From the NCBI RefSeq assembly GCF_020567425.1, contig NZ_JAJCVJ010000002.1:1343068-1407067 (forward strand): a stretch of DNA of 64,000 nt, in the 5' to 3' direction. Positions within the stretch are counted from its first letter, which is position 1; every line of letters starts with the position of its first letter. This document shows positions 32,061 to 39,545 of the stretch, piece after piece. This DNA comes from Salinirubrum litoreum (GTDB taxonomy: Archaea > Halobacteriota > Halobacteria > Halobacteriales > Haloferacaceae). The notes under the pieces were generated by a model, which had not been told where the DNA came from, made no database searches, and was given only the letters and a program-made list of their open reading frames with translations. The translations under genes were made by a program, and so were the position numbers.

Positions 32061-32726
32061 ATGGTCTCATTCCCCGGTGGTGCTGTCGACGACGAGATCA
32101 CCGAGACCGCGTCGTACATGGCCGAACAGACGTGTCTCGGCTTCATCGCACACGACGACGGACGGCACGGGGCGGCGGTCGACGCTTTCTACGAGGTGGA
32201 CCGGCGGCAGTTCTCACACGTGGGCGACGAGGCCGCCCGTCGCGGTGCGACCGCGTTCGTCGACGCACTGTGGGCGAAAGACGCGATCGAAGCCGAGCAC
32301 CGCGACGACGCCGGTGCGCTCGCCAGAGACGATCTGCGCGGTGCCGACTGGACGGGCGTCGAACGCCGATTCCGGGAGCGTGCCGACGCGCTGGGCATCG
32401 CCCCCGACTACGCGTGGAAGAGTACGGACTTCTGGCGGAACCACAAGGTCGGTGGCGACTACTGGACGCCTGCCCTCGAAGCGCAGGTGTACGAGATCAG
32501 AGCCGCCGTCCGCGACGCCGCTCACCCGGAGAAGCCGAGCGACGGGCAGTCCGGGTACGGCCCCGAGGCGACGCGGTACCTCCTCGGCGTCGAACTCCAC
32601 GACATGCACACCGAGTTCCACTGGCGGCAGGCACGCGAGGTCATGACGCCGTACTTCGAGTTCATCCTCCGGGAGCACCGCGACAGTGACCTGATCGATA
32701 CGATCCCGACTGCCGGCAGTTCGTGA
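32061..32726 (+). CDS. Conserved-looking hypothetical protein
   Basis: A 221-residue acidic cytoplasmic protein I do not recognise. It is rich in His, Trp and Tyr (KSTDFWRNHKVGGDYWTPAL; YGPEATRYLLGVELHDMHTE; FHWRQAREVMTPYFEF) and appears all-alpha. A helical bundle with several His/Glu pairs (HDMHTEFHW) might bind metal, but this is a guess. No signal or membrane segment. The neighbours (GGR-like enzyme upstream, a small DUF7522-like protein downstream, 100 bp away) do not suggest a role. Confidence 0.7.
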   Translation: MVSFPGGAVDDEITETASYMAEQTCLGFIAHDDGRHGAAVDAFYEVDRRQFSHVGDEAARRGATAFVDALWAKDAIEAEHRDDAGALARDDLRGADWTGVERRFRERADALGIAPDYAWKSTDFWRNHKVGGDYWTPALEAQVYEIRAAVRDAAHPEKPSDGQSGYGPEATRYLLGVELHDMHTEFHWRQAREVMTPYFEFILREHRDSDLIDTIPTAGSS

Positions 32727-32827
32727 GCCCGGATCTGTCGACAGCACGAGTTGTCTGCCGACTCGTCGTTCGTGTGAATTGCGGGGGACCACGACTGATT
32801 TAACCTTCTAACGCTAACGACCTATCG

Positions 32828-33214
32828 ATGACCGATCACGACGCGCTCGTCTCGGACCTCAGAAGTATCGCCGACGACGCCGTCCTGGGTATCGGTGTGT
32901 ACGACGGCGGCGACTACGACGTGCTGTTCATCAGAGACGACTTCGCACAGCGGTACGCGCAGGATCGGTTGGACGAGATCGCCCGCGACATGTACCTCGA
33001 AGGCGTCTCCGTCGAGTACCAGCAGCAGATGCTGAACGACATGGGCGACCTGAACGCGACGATCCGTCTGTTCGACGGCGGCACCTCGATCAACGTCCCG
33101 CTCTCGGAGAACGCGGGCGTCGGCGTCGGGCTGGACGACACCGCGTCACTCTCGGAGGTCGGCGACATCGTTGCCCGGTGTGTCGACTTCCGCGAGGCCC
33201 AGTACGAAGACTGA
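32828..33214 (+). CDS. DUF7522-type small haloarchaeal protein
   Basis: A 128-residue acidic protein (MTDHDALVSDLRSIADDAVL). The pattern VGVYDGGDYDVLFIRDDFA-like, ARDMYLEGVSVEYQQQML, LNATIRLFDGGTSINVPL and GVGVGLDDTASLSEVGDIVA fits the haloarchaeal DUF7522 group, related to small sensor-like domains. No catalytic residue is obvious. The start follows TTTAACCTTCTAACG, a TATA-like stretch about 25 nt upstream. Function unknown. Confidence 0.75.
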   Translation: MTDHDALVSDLRSIADDAVLGIGVYDGGDYDVLFIRDDFAQRYAQDRLDEIARDMYLEGVSVEYQQQMLNDMGDLNATIRLFDGGTSINVPLSENAGVGVGLDDTASLSEVGDIVARCVDFREAQYED

Positions 33215-33267
33215 GCCCACACCGATCCCGGCGTCCCGACCCGTGCCGACGCTGGATACGGTCCGAC

Positions 33268-34356
33268 TCACTCCGGATAGACCGGCAGTCGCCCCGACCG
33301 GTCGCTCCCCTCGACGAACGGGAGCGACGTGCGCGTCGCCGTCACTTCTTCCCCGCCGACCCTGACGGTCAACTCCGTCGTCTCACGGTCGAAGTCCACC
33401 AGCGCGAGTGCGACCGGGCGCTCCAGACTCGGGCTCTCGACGGCCCGCGTCACCTCGCCGACCGTGCTGTCGCCGTCGAACACCGCCGCACCCGCAGCGG
33501 GCACCGAGTCGGGCAGGAGGCCGACGAGTCGCTGGCTGGGGCGGCCCCGGTTCTCGACCTTCGAGACGACCTCCTGGCCGACGTAACAGCCCTTCTCGAA
33601 GTCCAGTGCCGACCGGAGACCGAGGACGTTCGGGATCCGGTCGACGAGTTCCGGTTCGAACAGCGGGGTGCCGGCCTCGCAGGTCAGCGTGTCCCACGTC
33701 CGGTAGCCGAACGGGACCGCGTTCACGCCGCGTAAGAGGAGCGTCTCGAACACCTCGTCGGCGGCGTCGGCCGCACAGACGACCTCGTACCCCTCCTCGC
33801 CGGTCGGTGCGTCCGCGGCGATCACGGTCACGCCCTCGTCGGCCATCGACCCCCGGACGAAGGTGCCGGCCGGTTCCGGCGCGCCCGCGTGGTTCAGGAC
33901 GCTCGCGACCTTCTCGGTCGCCTGCGGCCCGTGGACGCCGAAGACGCCGAAGTCGGCCGAGGCGTCCCGGATCGTCACGTCCTGCACGAACGTCTTCGCG
34001 CTCCAGTCCTCGACGAGTGGGCCGGCGCGGTCCGGCGGCGTGAAACAGAGCAGACGCTCGCCGGCGTTGTAGATGGCCATGTCGGTCTCGATACGGCCCT
34101 GTGGATCGAGCAGGAGCGCGTAGACGCCCCGGCCGTTCTCCGCGGGGACGCGGTTCGAGACCGCGTTGTCCACGAAGTCGACCCGGTCGTCGCCCTCGAC
34201 GACGACGACGCCGTAGCCCATCTCGATCACGCCGACACCGTTGCGGACCGCGCGGTGGGTGCGTTCGGCGCGGCCGTAGTCGCGGACGATCTCCCGCCCG
34301 CCGCGTTCCTCGAACGTCGCCCCGTGTGCCGCGTGTGTGTCGCGGACGACAGTCAT
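33268..34356 (-). CDS. ygfZ: YgfZ/GcvT family folate-binding protein
   Basis: A 362-residue protein with a GcvT-like aminomethyltransferase body. The signature KGCYVGQEVVSKVENRGRPS marks YgfZ/CAF17-type proteins, which bind tetrahydrofolate and assist Fe-S cluster repair or assembly, rather than the glycine-cleavage T protein. The rest contains DYGRAERTHRAVRNGVGVIE and DLQGRIETDM-like (DPQGRIETDMAI) folate-binding segments and a C-terminal beta barrel (TVGEVTRAVESPSLERPVAL). Without other gcv genes near, the YgfZ role is preferred. Start ATG 34356. Confidence 0.86.
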   Translation of the reverse strand: MTVVRDTHAAHGATFEERGGREIVRDYGRAERTHRAVRNGVGVIEMGYGVVVVEGDDRVDFVDNAVSNRVPAENGRGVYALLLDPQGRIETDMAIYNAGERLLCFTPPDRAGPLVEDWSAKTFVQDVTIRDASADFGVFGVHGPQATEKVASVLNHAGAPEPAGTFVRGSMADEGVTVIAADAPTGEEGYEVVCAADAADEVFETLLLRGVNAVPFGYRTWDTLTCEAGTPLFEPELVDRIPNVLGLRSALDFEKGCYVGQEVVSKVENRGRPSQRLVGLLPDSVPAAGAAVFDGDSTVGEVTRAVESPSLERPVALALVDFDRETTELTVRVGGEEVTATRTSLPFVEGSDRSGRLPVYPE

Positions 34357-34439
34357 GCCACCGGGTACGCGACCGGCGTGTAACGGGCTTTCGCTTGCGA
34401 CAGGCGCGAGATGTTCCCGCTCGGAGGGGCGGCCGCCGG

Positions 34440-34739
34440 CTACAGACCGAGTCGCTCGCGGATCGCGTCGATGAAACTCTCCTCTTCGTCCAACTCCTCG
34501 CTCGGATCGGGGACGACGCGGTCGGCCGGGAGGATGCGGACACGCTCGGACTCGTGTTCGACCTCGATCAGGCCGTCGGCTTTCAGCGCGCCGAGTGCGT
34601 CCTCGATGGCGTCGATGTCGGCCTCGACCGCAGCCCGGACCTCGAACACGGTCATCCCGTCCTCGGCCCGGTCCACGAGCGCGTCGAGTACCGCGACCTC
34701 GATGTCGGCGCGATCCCGGTACTCCCGCTTTGCTCTCAT
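34440..34739 (-). CDS. DUF6432 winged-helix protein
   Basis: A 99-residue protein starting at ATG 34739 (MRAKREYRDRADIEVAVLDA). Residues 1-70 look like a winged helix: three helices (IEVAVLDALVD, VFEVRAAVEAD, DAIEDALGALKADGLIE) followed by a wing VEHESERVRIL. This matches haloarchaeal DUF6432. DNA binding is likely but targets are unknown. The C-terminal 25 residues are acidic. It follows the ygfZ-like gene by 84 bp in transcript order upstream. Confidence 0.75.
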   Translation of the reverse strand: MRAKREYRDRADIEVAVLDALVDRAEDGMTVFEVRAAVEADIDAIEDALGALKADGLIEVEHESERVRILPADRVVPDPSEELDEEESFIDAIRERLGL

Positions 34740-34879
34740 AGGCGTCACAACGTCCGGCGTCGTTTTACCGTTACCGCCCACGTCGACGGCCCGAGACTCT
34801 CGGCGGCCGGCCCGGCGTCAGACGGGCGTCGGACGCCGAGGGGGTGTTTTTTTGGTGTCCGGTTCGGAACCTCGTGGCA

Positions 34880-36037
34880 ATGGGTCTGAGATGTCTGCTC
34901 GGGCACGATTACGGGGACCCCGAGTTAGAACGCGACCGAGACGAACAGGGTGAGGAGGTGGTCGTCACCATCCGGGAGGTGGCGACCTGTACGCGCTGTG
35001 GTGCCGAGCGTGTCGTCAGCGAGAACAAGGAGGTCACGTCCATCGCCTCTCCGGCGGAGATCGAGGGCCTCGCCGCGGACGACGCCCACGACGCCGAGGT
35101 CGTCGACGCCGACGGCGTGACGATGGGCGGCGACCAGTCGGCGTCCGCCGAGTCGGCAGTCGAGACCGAGGCACCCGACGCGGCGGCCACGTCGACGCCG
35201 GCGGACGCGGCCGATTCGACCGACTCGACCGACACGCCAGCCACGCCCGCCGACGGGGACGCGGACGTCCCGGAGACGACCGACGCGGACGCCGAGGGTG
35301 GGGCGGAGATCATCGACGAGACCACCGACGAGGAACACACCCCGACGGCAGACGAGGTGGAGGCGCCGGTCGCCGACGCCGAACCGGGCGACGCCGACGA
35401 CGGGCCCTCGGCCGAGGAGGACGACGGCGTCATCCTCGACGCCGACGAGGAGTCCGAGTCGGGCGAACGCGGTCACGGCGAGTGGCCCGAGGCCGACGAC
35501 GTGAACGACGGGCCACCGGAGCAGACGCCGACGATCGAGGAGGTTCGCGGCGAGGACGACGCGACGGCGGCGACCGGCGCGCCGGCCGATGGCGAGGACT
35601 CGACAGCCGGCGACGAGACGCGCGACGCGGAGGTCGTCTCCGAGACCGAGCCAGACCGGGCACAGTGGCCCGAACAGGTCGGAGACGACGAAGGGTTCGA
35701 CGCCGAACCGAGCGACGGGAGCGCGACCGACGTGGAGTTCGGCGGTATCGCACCCGAGTCGGACTCACAGCAGGGTGACTCGCCCGAGGACGTCGAGACG
35801 GTCGAAGACGGCTTCGACGCCGAGTTCGTCGACAACGGGTCGGAGGCCAGTCGTGCGGCGAACGGCGCGATCACCCGCGCGACCGCGATCGACACGACGC
35901 GGGACTCGGAGGACGTCCCGACCGAGTACGTCTGTCCGGAGTGTGGCCTGCGCCGGCCCGCCTCCGGGTCGTCGATGCGCGAGGGCGACATCTGTCCCGA
36001 GTGCAAACGCGGCTACATCGCCGAAGAACCGCGCTGA
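34880..36037 (+). CDS. DUF7093-type acidic protein with two zinc ribbons
   Basis: A 385-residue protein from ATG 34880 (MGLRCLLGHDYGDPELERDR). It has CTRCGAERVVSENKE near residue 38, and at the C-terminus CPECGLRRPASGSSMREGDI followed by CPECKRGYIAE. About 280 residues between them are an unusually acidic, low-complexity linker (Asp, Glu, Ala, Thr). The layout, with a ribbon at each end of a disordered bridge, is that of haloarchaeal DUF7093. No catalytic role is visible; the ribbons may bind nucleic acid or protein. Confidence 0.8.
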   Translation: MGLRCLLGHDYGDPELERDRDEQGEEVVVTIREVATCTRCGAERVVSENKEVTSIASPAEIEGLAADDAHDAEVVDADGVTMGGDQSASAESAVETEAPDAAATSTPADAADSTDSTDTPATPADGDADVPETTDADAEGGAEIIDETTDEEHTPTADEVEAPVADAEPGDADDGPSAEEDDGVILDADEESESGERGHGEWPEADDVNDGPPEQTPTIEEVRGEDDATAATGAPADGEDSTAGDETRDAEVVSETEPDRAQWPEQVGDDEGFDAEPSDGSATDVEFGGIAPESDSQQGDSPEDVETVEDGFDAEFVDNGSEASRAANGAITRATAIDTTRDSEDVPTEYVCPECGLRRPASGSSMREGDICPECKRGYIAEEPR

Positions 36038-36072
36038 CTCGGGGTCCGTCTCTCCTGTCTGCTGTTCTCTCC

Positions 36073-36519
36073 TCACTCGACGACCGAGACGAGTTTCATC
36101 AGCGGGTAGCCCTCTTCCATCTCCATGCGCGTCTCGACCGTGACGTCCTCGTACCGGATGCGCATCTCGACTTCCATGAACCGCCCCGTCAGTTCGGTGT
36201 AGTCGGCCGTCGAGTTCGCCAACTCCTCGGCGAGTGCGTCCCCCAGGATCGACACCGTGACCGACTCGCAGTGTGGCTGGTTCTCGATGGCCTCGCTCAT
36301 CGCGCGTTCGAGGCTGTCGGCGCTGTCCGGCGAGAGCGGCGTCCCGGCGAACTGGTGGTACAGCGAGCCGAACTTGATGCCGGCCTCGAAGCAGGCCTGC
36401 TGTGGGTCGGTGATTTCCTTTGTTGTCGTGTCCGAATCGCGGTCGTCGGCCGTGTCCGCGTCGTGCTCGTCGGTCGCGCCGGTGCTGTCGCCGGTCGCGT
36501 CCGAATCGTGATCGTTCAT
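36073..36519 (-). CDS. mptD: Archaeal dihydroneopterin aldolase family protein (MptD-like)
   Basis: A 148-residue protein. After an acidic N-terminal tail (about 35 residues), the domain PQQACFEAGIKFGSLYHQFA, then LERAMSEAIENQPHCESVTV and MEVEMRIRYEDVTVETRME, matches the archaeal MptD/DUF381 family, unrelated in sequence to bacterial FolB. It cleaves dihydroneopterin to hydroxymethyl-dihydropterin and glycolaldehyde in pterin synthesis. Start ATG 36519. It is 116 bp from the divergent azf gene. With mptA at the window start it supplies two steps of the same pathway. Confidence 0.86.
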   Translation of the reverse strand: MNDHDSDATGDSTGATDEHDADTADDRDSDTTTKEITDPQQACFEAGIKFGSLYHQFAGTPLSPDSADSLERAMSEAIENQPHCESVTVSILGDALAEELANSTADYTELTGRFMEVEMRIRYEDVTVETRMEMEEGYPLMKLVSVVE

Positions 36520-36635
36520 ACCCGATCCTCGGTCGGCGGGGAGAAATGGGTGACGGGACCGCGAGCGTCAGCCAGCCGACTTGAACCCGGCCGAACCGCA
36601 TCATACAAGACCCTCGTCGGCCGATAGGAGAGTGA

Positions 36636-37457
36636 ATGGACGACCCGGTACTGCTCACTGGGGCGGGGGGACGCGTCGGGCAGGCGATCCTCCGCGATCT
36701 CGGCTCCCGATACGACTGGCGACTCTTAGACCGGGAACCGCTCTCGCGGTCGAAACTCCCCGAGGGCGTGACGAGCGACGACGTGATCGTCGCGGACGTG
36801 ACCGACGAGGACCGGATGCACGAGGTCATGGAGGGCGTCGGCGCGGTCATCCACCTCGCTGGCGACCCCCGGCCGGAGGCGACGTGGGAGAGCGTCCTCC
36901 GGAACAACATCGACGGGACTCACTCGGTGATGTGGGCCGCCGCGAAGGCCGACGTCGAGAAACTCGCCTTCGCCTCCTCGAACCACGCGGTCGGTGCCTA
37001 CGAGACCGACGACCGGAAGCCCGACCTCTACCGCGAGAGCGACGACTACCGACTCGACGGGAGTGAGTCGCCGCGGCCGAGCAACCTCTACGGCGTGAGC
37101 AAGGCGACCGGCGAGACGCTCGGGCGCTACTACCACGACCACTACGGTCTGTCGGTCGTCTGCGTCCGGATCGGCAACCTCACGAAGGGGCACCCGCCGC
37201 GCGACTACGAACGCGGACAGGCGATGTGGCTCTCCTACCGCGACTGTGCGCACCTGTTCGACTGCACGCTCACGGCCGACTACGGCTACGAGATCGTCTA
37301 CGGTATCTCCGACAACGACCGGAAGTACTACTCCATCGAGCGCGCCCGCGAGGTGCTGGGGTACGAACCGCAGGACAACTCCGCGATGTTCTCGCTCGAC
37401 GGCACGCCGAAAGAGGAGTACGCCGACCAGACGCCCGACGGCGCGTCCTCGGACTGA
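36636..37457 (+). CDS. azf: NAD-dependent glucose-6-phosphate dehydrogenase Azf (extended SDR)
   Basis: A 273-residue enzyme (MDDPVLLTGAGGRVGQAILR). Rossmann TGAGGRVGQ at 8-16, FASSNHAVGAYETDDR (substrate/Ser part), catalytic YGVSK at about 149, and YERGQAMWLSYRDCAHLFDC. It closely resembles the Haloferax Azf protein, which oxidises glucose 6-phosphate with NAD+ and is unrelated to bacterial Zwf; this is the first step of the haloarchaeal oxidative pentose phosphate route. SD-like GGAG lies about 10 nt before ATG 36636. Confidence 0.9.
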   Translation: MDDPVLLTGAGGRVGQAILRDLGSRYDWRLLDREPLSRSKLPEGVTSDDVIVADVTDEDRMHEVMEGVGAVIHLAGDPRPEATWESVLRNNIDGTHSVMWAAAKADVEKLAFASSNHAVGAYETDDRKPDLYRESDDYRLDGSESPRPSNLYGVSKATGETLGRYYHDHYGLSVVCVRIGNLTKGHPPRDYERGQAMWLSYRDCAHLFDCTLTADYGYEIVYGISDNDRKYYSIERAREVLGYEPQDNSAMFSLDGTPKEEYADQTPDGASSD

Positions 37458-37490
37458 GCGTCCGGCTCCGTCTCGTTTCTCGACACTGCC

Positions 37491-38144
37491 TCAGTCGAAC
37501 AGCCCCTCTACGTCTTCCTGCTCGCGCTCTCGCTTCGCCAGATGCGACGAGAGTCGCTGGTAGATCAGGTCCCGCTGAACCGGGTCGTCGGCGAAGTCCA
37601 TCACCAGCGCGGTGAAGCGCGTCTCGGTTCCCTCCCGCACCTCTTCGCGGGCGGCCTCGACCGCACGAGCAATCACGTCAGCGTCGAAGGCGTCGTACTC
37701 CCCGGCGATCACCTGCGCCGCCACCGCGGCCGTCTCGAAGTCGAGTTCGGCCGGCCGCAGGCGCTCGCCGTCGATCCGCAGGGCGAGTGGCGGGCGACGT
37801 TCGATCACCTCCGGGTCGGCGTGCAGGACCGCGAGATACCGCCGGATCCCCGCGAGGTTCACGCCGCGGTAGTCGCTCGGCAGGTCCGCGAGGTACTCGC
37901 CCGCGCTCTCCGCGAGACCGGTCGCACCCGACCAGTTGCGTCTCCGGGCGTGGTAGACGGCGGCGGTGAACTGGATCAGCCCGTGGAGGAGACGTTCGTC
38001 GTCGGTGTGCTTCGGGAGGTCGAGCCAGTGGTCCTCCCACGCGTCGTGGGCCGCGTGGTACTCGCCGATGTCGTAGATCGCCACGCCGGCCCGTAGTGCG
38101 CGGGTGAGGTCGGACTCGCTCGCACCGCCTGCCGCGTCGGTCAT
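37491..38144 (-). CDS. DUF309 domain protein
   Basis: A 217-residue protein from ATG 38144 (MTDAAGGASESDLTRALRAG). The conserved DUF309 core, YDIGEYHAAHDAWEDHWLDL followed by LLHGLIQFTAAVYHARRRNW, is an all-helical bundle with a His/Glu/Trp face. Then comes LADLPSDYRGVNLAGIRRYL. The family's function is unknown. A further 90-residue part is haloarchaeal (DVIARAVEAAREEVREG). It faces azf convergently. Confidence 0.84.
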   Translation of the reverse strand: MTDAAGGASESDLTRALRAGVAIYDIGEYHAAHDAWEDHWLDLPKHTDDERLLHGLIQFTAAVYHARRRNWSGATGLAESAGEYLADLPSDYRGVNLAGIRRYLAVLHADPEVIERRPPLALRIDGERLRPAELDFETAAVAAQVIAGEYDAFDADVIARAVEAAREEVREGTETRFTALVMDFADDPVQRDLIYQRLSSHLAKREREQEDVEGLFD

Positions 38145-38217
38145 GCCGAGACGTCGGTCGCCCCCGGACAAAGGCGTTTCTCGGTCGAATCCGGTCGTCT
38201 CTTTCGACACGGTATCG

Positions 38218-38302
38218 GTGTGCTACCACGGCACAGGCAGTCCGTACCGCACTGGCCAGCGAGACATACCTATGCCTCTCGGCCACCGATATGGTAGCAC
38301 AC
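38218..38302. promoter_or_regulatory. 11-bp inverted repeat around a divergent promoter
   Basis: GTGTGCTACCA at 38218-38228 is repeated inverted as TGGTAGCACAC at 38292-38302. The arms flank the gap between the DUF309 gene start (38144) and the zinc-ribbon gene (38362). Spacing of 63 bp is too long for a tight hairpin and fits two binding sites for a regulator. Confidence 0.45.
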
Positions 38303-38361
38303 ACCATGATCGTTCTCCGCACCGCGTCCGCTCTCCGACCGACTCAGACCGGCCGTTCGCC

Positions 38362-38589
38362 ATGAGACACTGCGTTCGCTGTGGTGACGGGTTCCTGTTG
38401 ACGAACCGGTATCGCGGGAACTACTGTCCGGACTGTCACACCGCGTGGCTCGACCGGGCGAAGTCGTCGGCCGCGACCGACGCCGACAGCCCGCCGCGAC
38501 TGCTCGCTCGTCGGACGCGCCGGCGGACCTCCGGTGATCGACACGCTCCCGAGGAACGACGACGTGACCGAACCGGTCGGGAGGAGTGA
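38362..38589 (+). CDS. Small zinc-ribbon protein
   Basis: A 75-residue product starting at ATG 38362. MRHCVRCGDGFLLTNRYRGN, then YCPDCHTAWLDRAKSS has CxxC...CxxC (Cys4/7 and 22/25) and a basic tail rich in Arg (LLARRTRRRTSGDRHAPEER). It resembles haloarchaeal small zinc finger proteins. A longer frame exists upstream, but the ATG next to the zinc ribbon is best. Nucleic acid or protein binding is a reasonable idea, not proven. Confidence 0.6.
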   Translation: MRHCVRCGDGFLLTNRYRGNYCPDCHTAWLDRAKSSAATDADSPPRLLARRTRRRTSGDRHAPEERRRDRTGREE

Positions 38590-38631
38590 GCCGAGACGGG
38601 TGTCGCCACTCGGCGGTGGCGTCGGTAGAAA

Positions 38632-38704
38632 CGTCCTGACGGAGATTTGAACTCCGGTCCCTGGCTCCGCAAGCCAAGAGGATAGTCCACTACCCTATCA
38701 GGAC
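38632..38704 (-). tRNA. tRNA-Arg (GCG)
   Basis: A 73-nt tRNA on the reverse strand. Acceptor GTCCTGA pairs with TCAGGAC. The anticodon stem TTGGC/GCCAG flanks loop TTGCGGA, giving anticodon GCG for CGC/CGU. T arm GGAGTTCAAATCTCC. Discriminator G. CCA not encoded. Confidence 0.96.
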
Positions 38705-38827
38705 TCATCTTGTGATACACCGGACCTACTTAAGTCGGTTACGATCCGACCGGCCCGCGCGAGAGAGGCACAAGCGATTTTTTGACTCTTCCGAAGGCCT
38801 TTGAAAATGCCCCCACAACCGGGAGGT

Positions 38828-39319
38828 ATGCGACGACGCGAACTGCTCTCGACGGTCGGAGTGGCGGTCGGAACTGCGCTGGCCGGCTGTGTCGGCAGTG
38901 GGCCGGACACGGGCACCGGCGACGATTCGGACGGTGACTCGGGTGGTTCCGAGGACACCAGCACGCCGGCCACGCCGAGCATGACCGGCCAGCGCCTGAC
39001 CGAACTCGACGAGTGCCCCGAGAACGGGAGCGCGAGCGTCGCGTGGGGCGAGACCGACGTCACGGTCACCGGCTGTCTCACCGGGCGGAACGGCTGTTCG
39101 GTCCCGGTGCTCGGCTCGGCCGAGTACGACGCCGCGGCGGACGAACTGGCCGTGACCGTCACGACCGAGGAGGACGACGCCGGCGGGGCCTGCACGCAGG
39201 CGCTGACCGACCTCGGCTACGAGGCGACGATGACCTTCGAGAACGGCCTGCCGGACCGGGTCGTCGTCACCCACGAGACGATGGGCGAGACGACGACCGC
39301 CGCCGACGCGAGTCGGTGA
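38828..39319 (+). CDS. Predicted Tat/Sec lipoprotein of unknown function
   Basis: A 163-residue exported protein from ATG 38828 (MRRRELLSTVGVAVGTALAG, then C at 21). The RRREL start looks like a Tat signal with lipobox ALAGC. A Gly/Ser/Asp/Thr linker (22-54) precedes a small domain with four cysteines: ELDECPENGSASVAWG, VTGCLTGRNGCSVPVLGSAE, GGACTQALTDLGYEATM. The Cys positions suggest two disulfides on the cell surface. No known family recognised. Confidence 0.75.
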   Translation: MRRRELLSTVGVAVGTALAGCVGSGPDTGTGDDSDGDSGGSEDTSTPATPSMTGQRLTELDECPENGSASVAWGETDVTVTGCLTGRNGCSVPVLGSAEYDAAADELAVTVTTEEDDAGGACTQALTDLGYEATMTFENGLPDRVVVTHETMGETTTAADASR

Positions 39320-39497
39320 CGGCGGGCGAGACGTGCCGGTGACTCGAAGGCGACCGAAGCTTCTTGTGTGAAGCCGGACCCACCGACGGTATGCTCACCG
39401 GCCGCCGGCCTCCGAGATCGAAACCACCCGACAGCACCGCCACAGCGGGCCAAGGACAACGCTTAAGCGCGATCCTTTCCTGCCTTCGGACACGATT

Positions 39498-39545
39498 ATG
39501 GGAGCCATGACACGACGCCGGGGAGGTGCGCGTCCGTGGGCGTGA
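39498..39545 (+). promoter_or_regulatory. Upstream short ORF overlapping rpaC start
   Basis: Between the TATA (GCTTAAGC, 39461-39468) and the rpaC GTG (39536), ATG at 39498 opens a 15-codon frame that ends with TGA at 39543-39545, overlapping the start of rpaC by 10 nt. A strong Shine-Dalgarno GGAGGTG (39522-39528) sits 7 nt before the rpaC GTG. Leadered messages with a real SD are a minority in haloarchaea, so the uORF could couple or gate translation. Confidence 0.5.

Noticed and set aside
33268-34356. Glycine cleavage T protein (gcvT)
   Set aside because: The KGCYVGQE signature and lack of gcvH/gcvP neighbours favour the YgfZ-type folate-binding protein.
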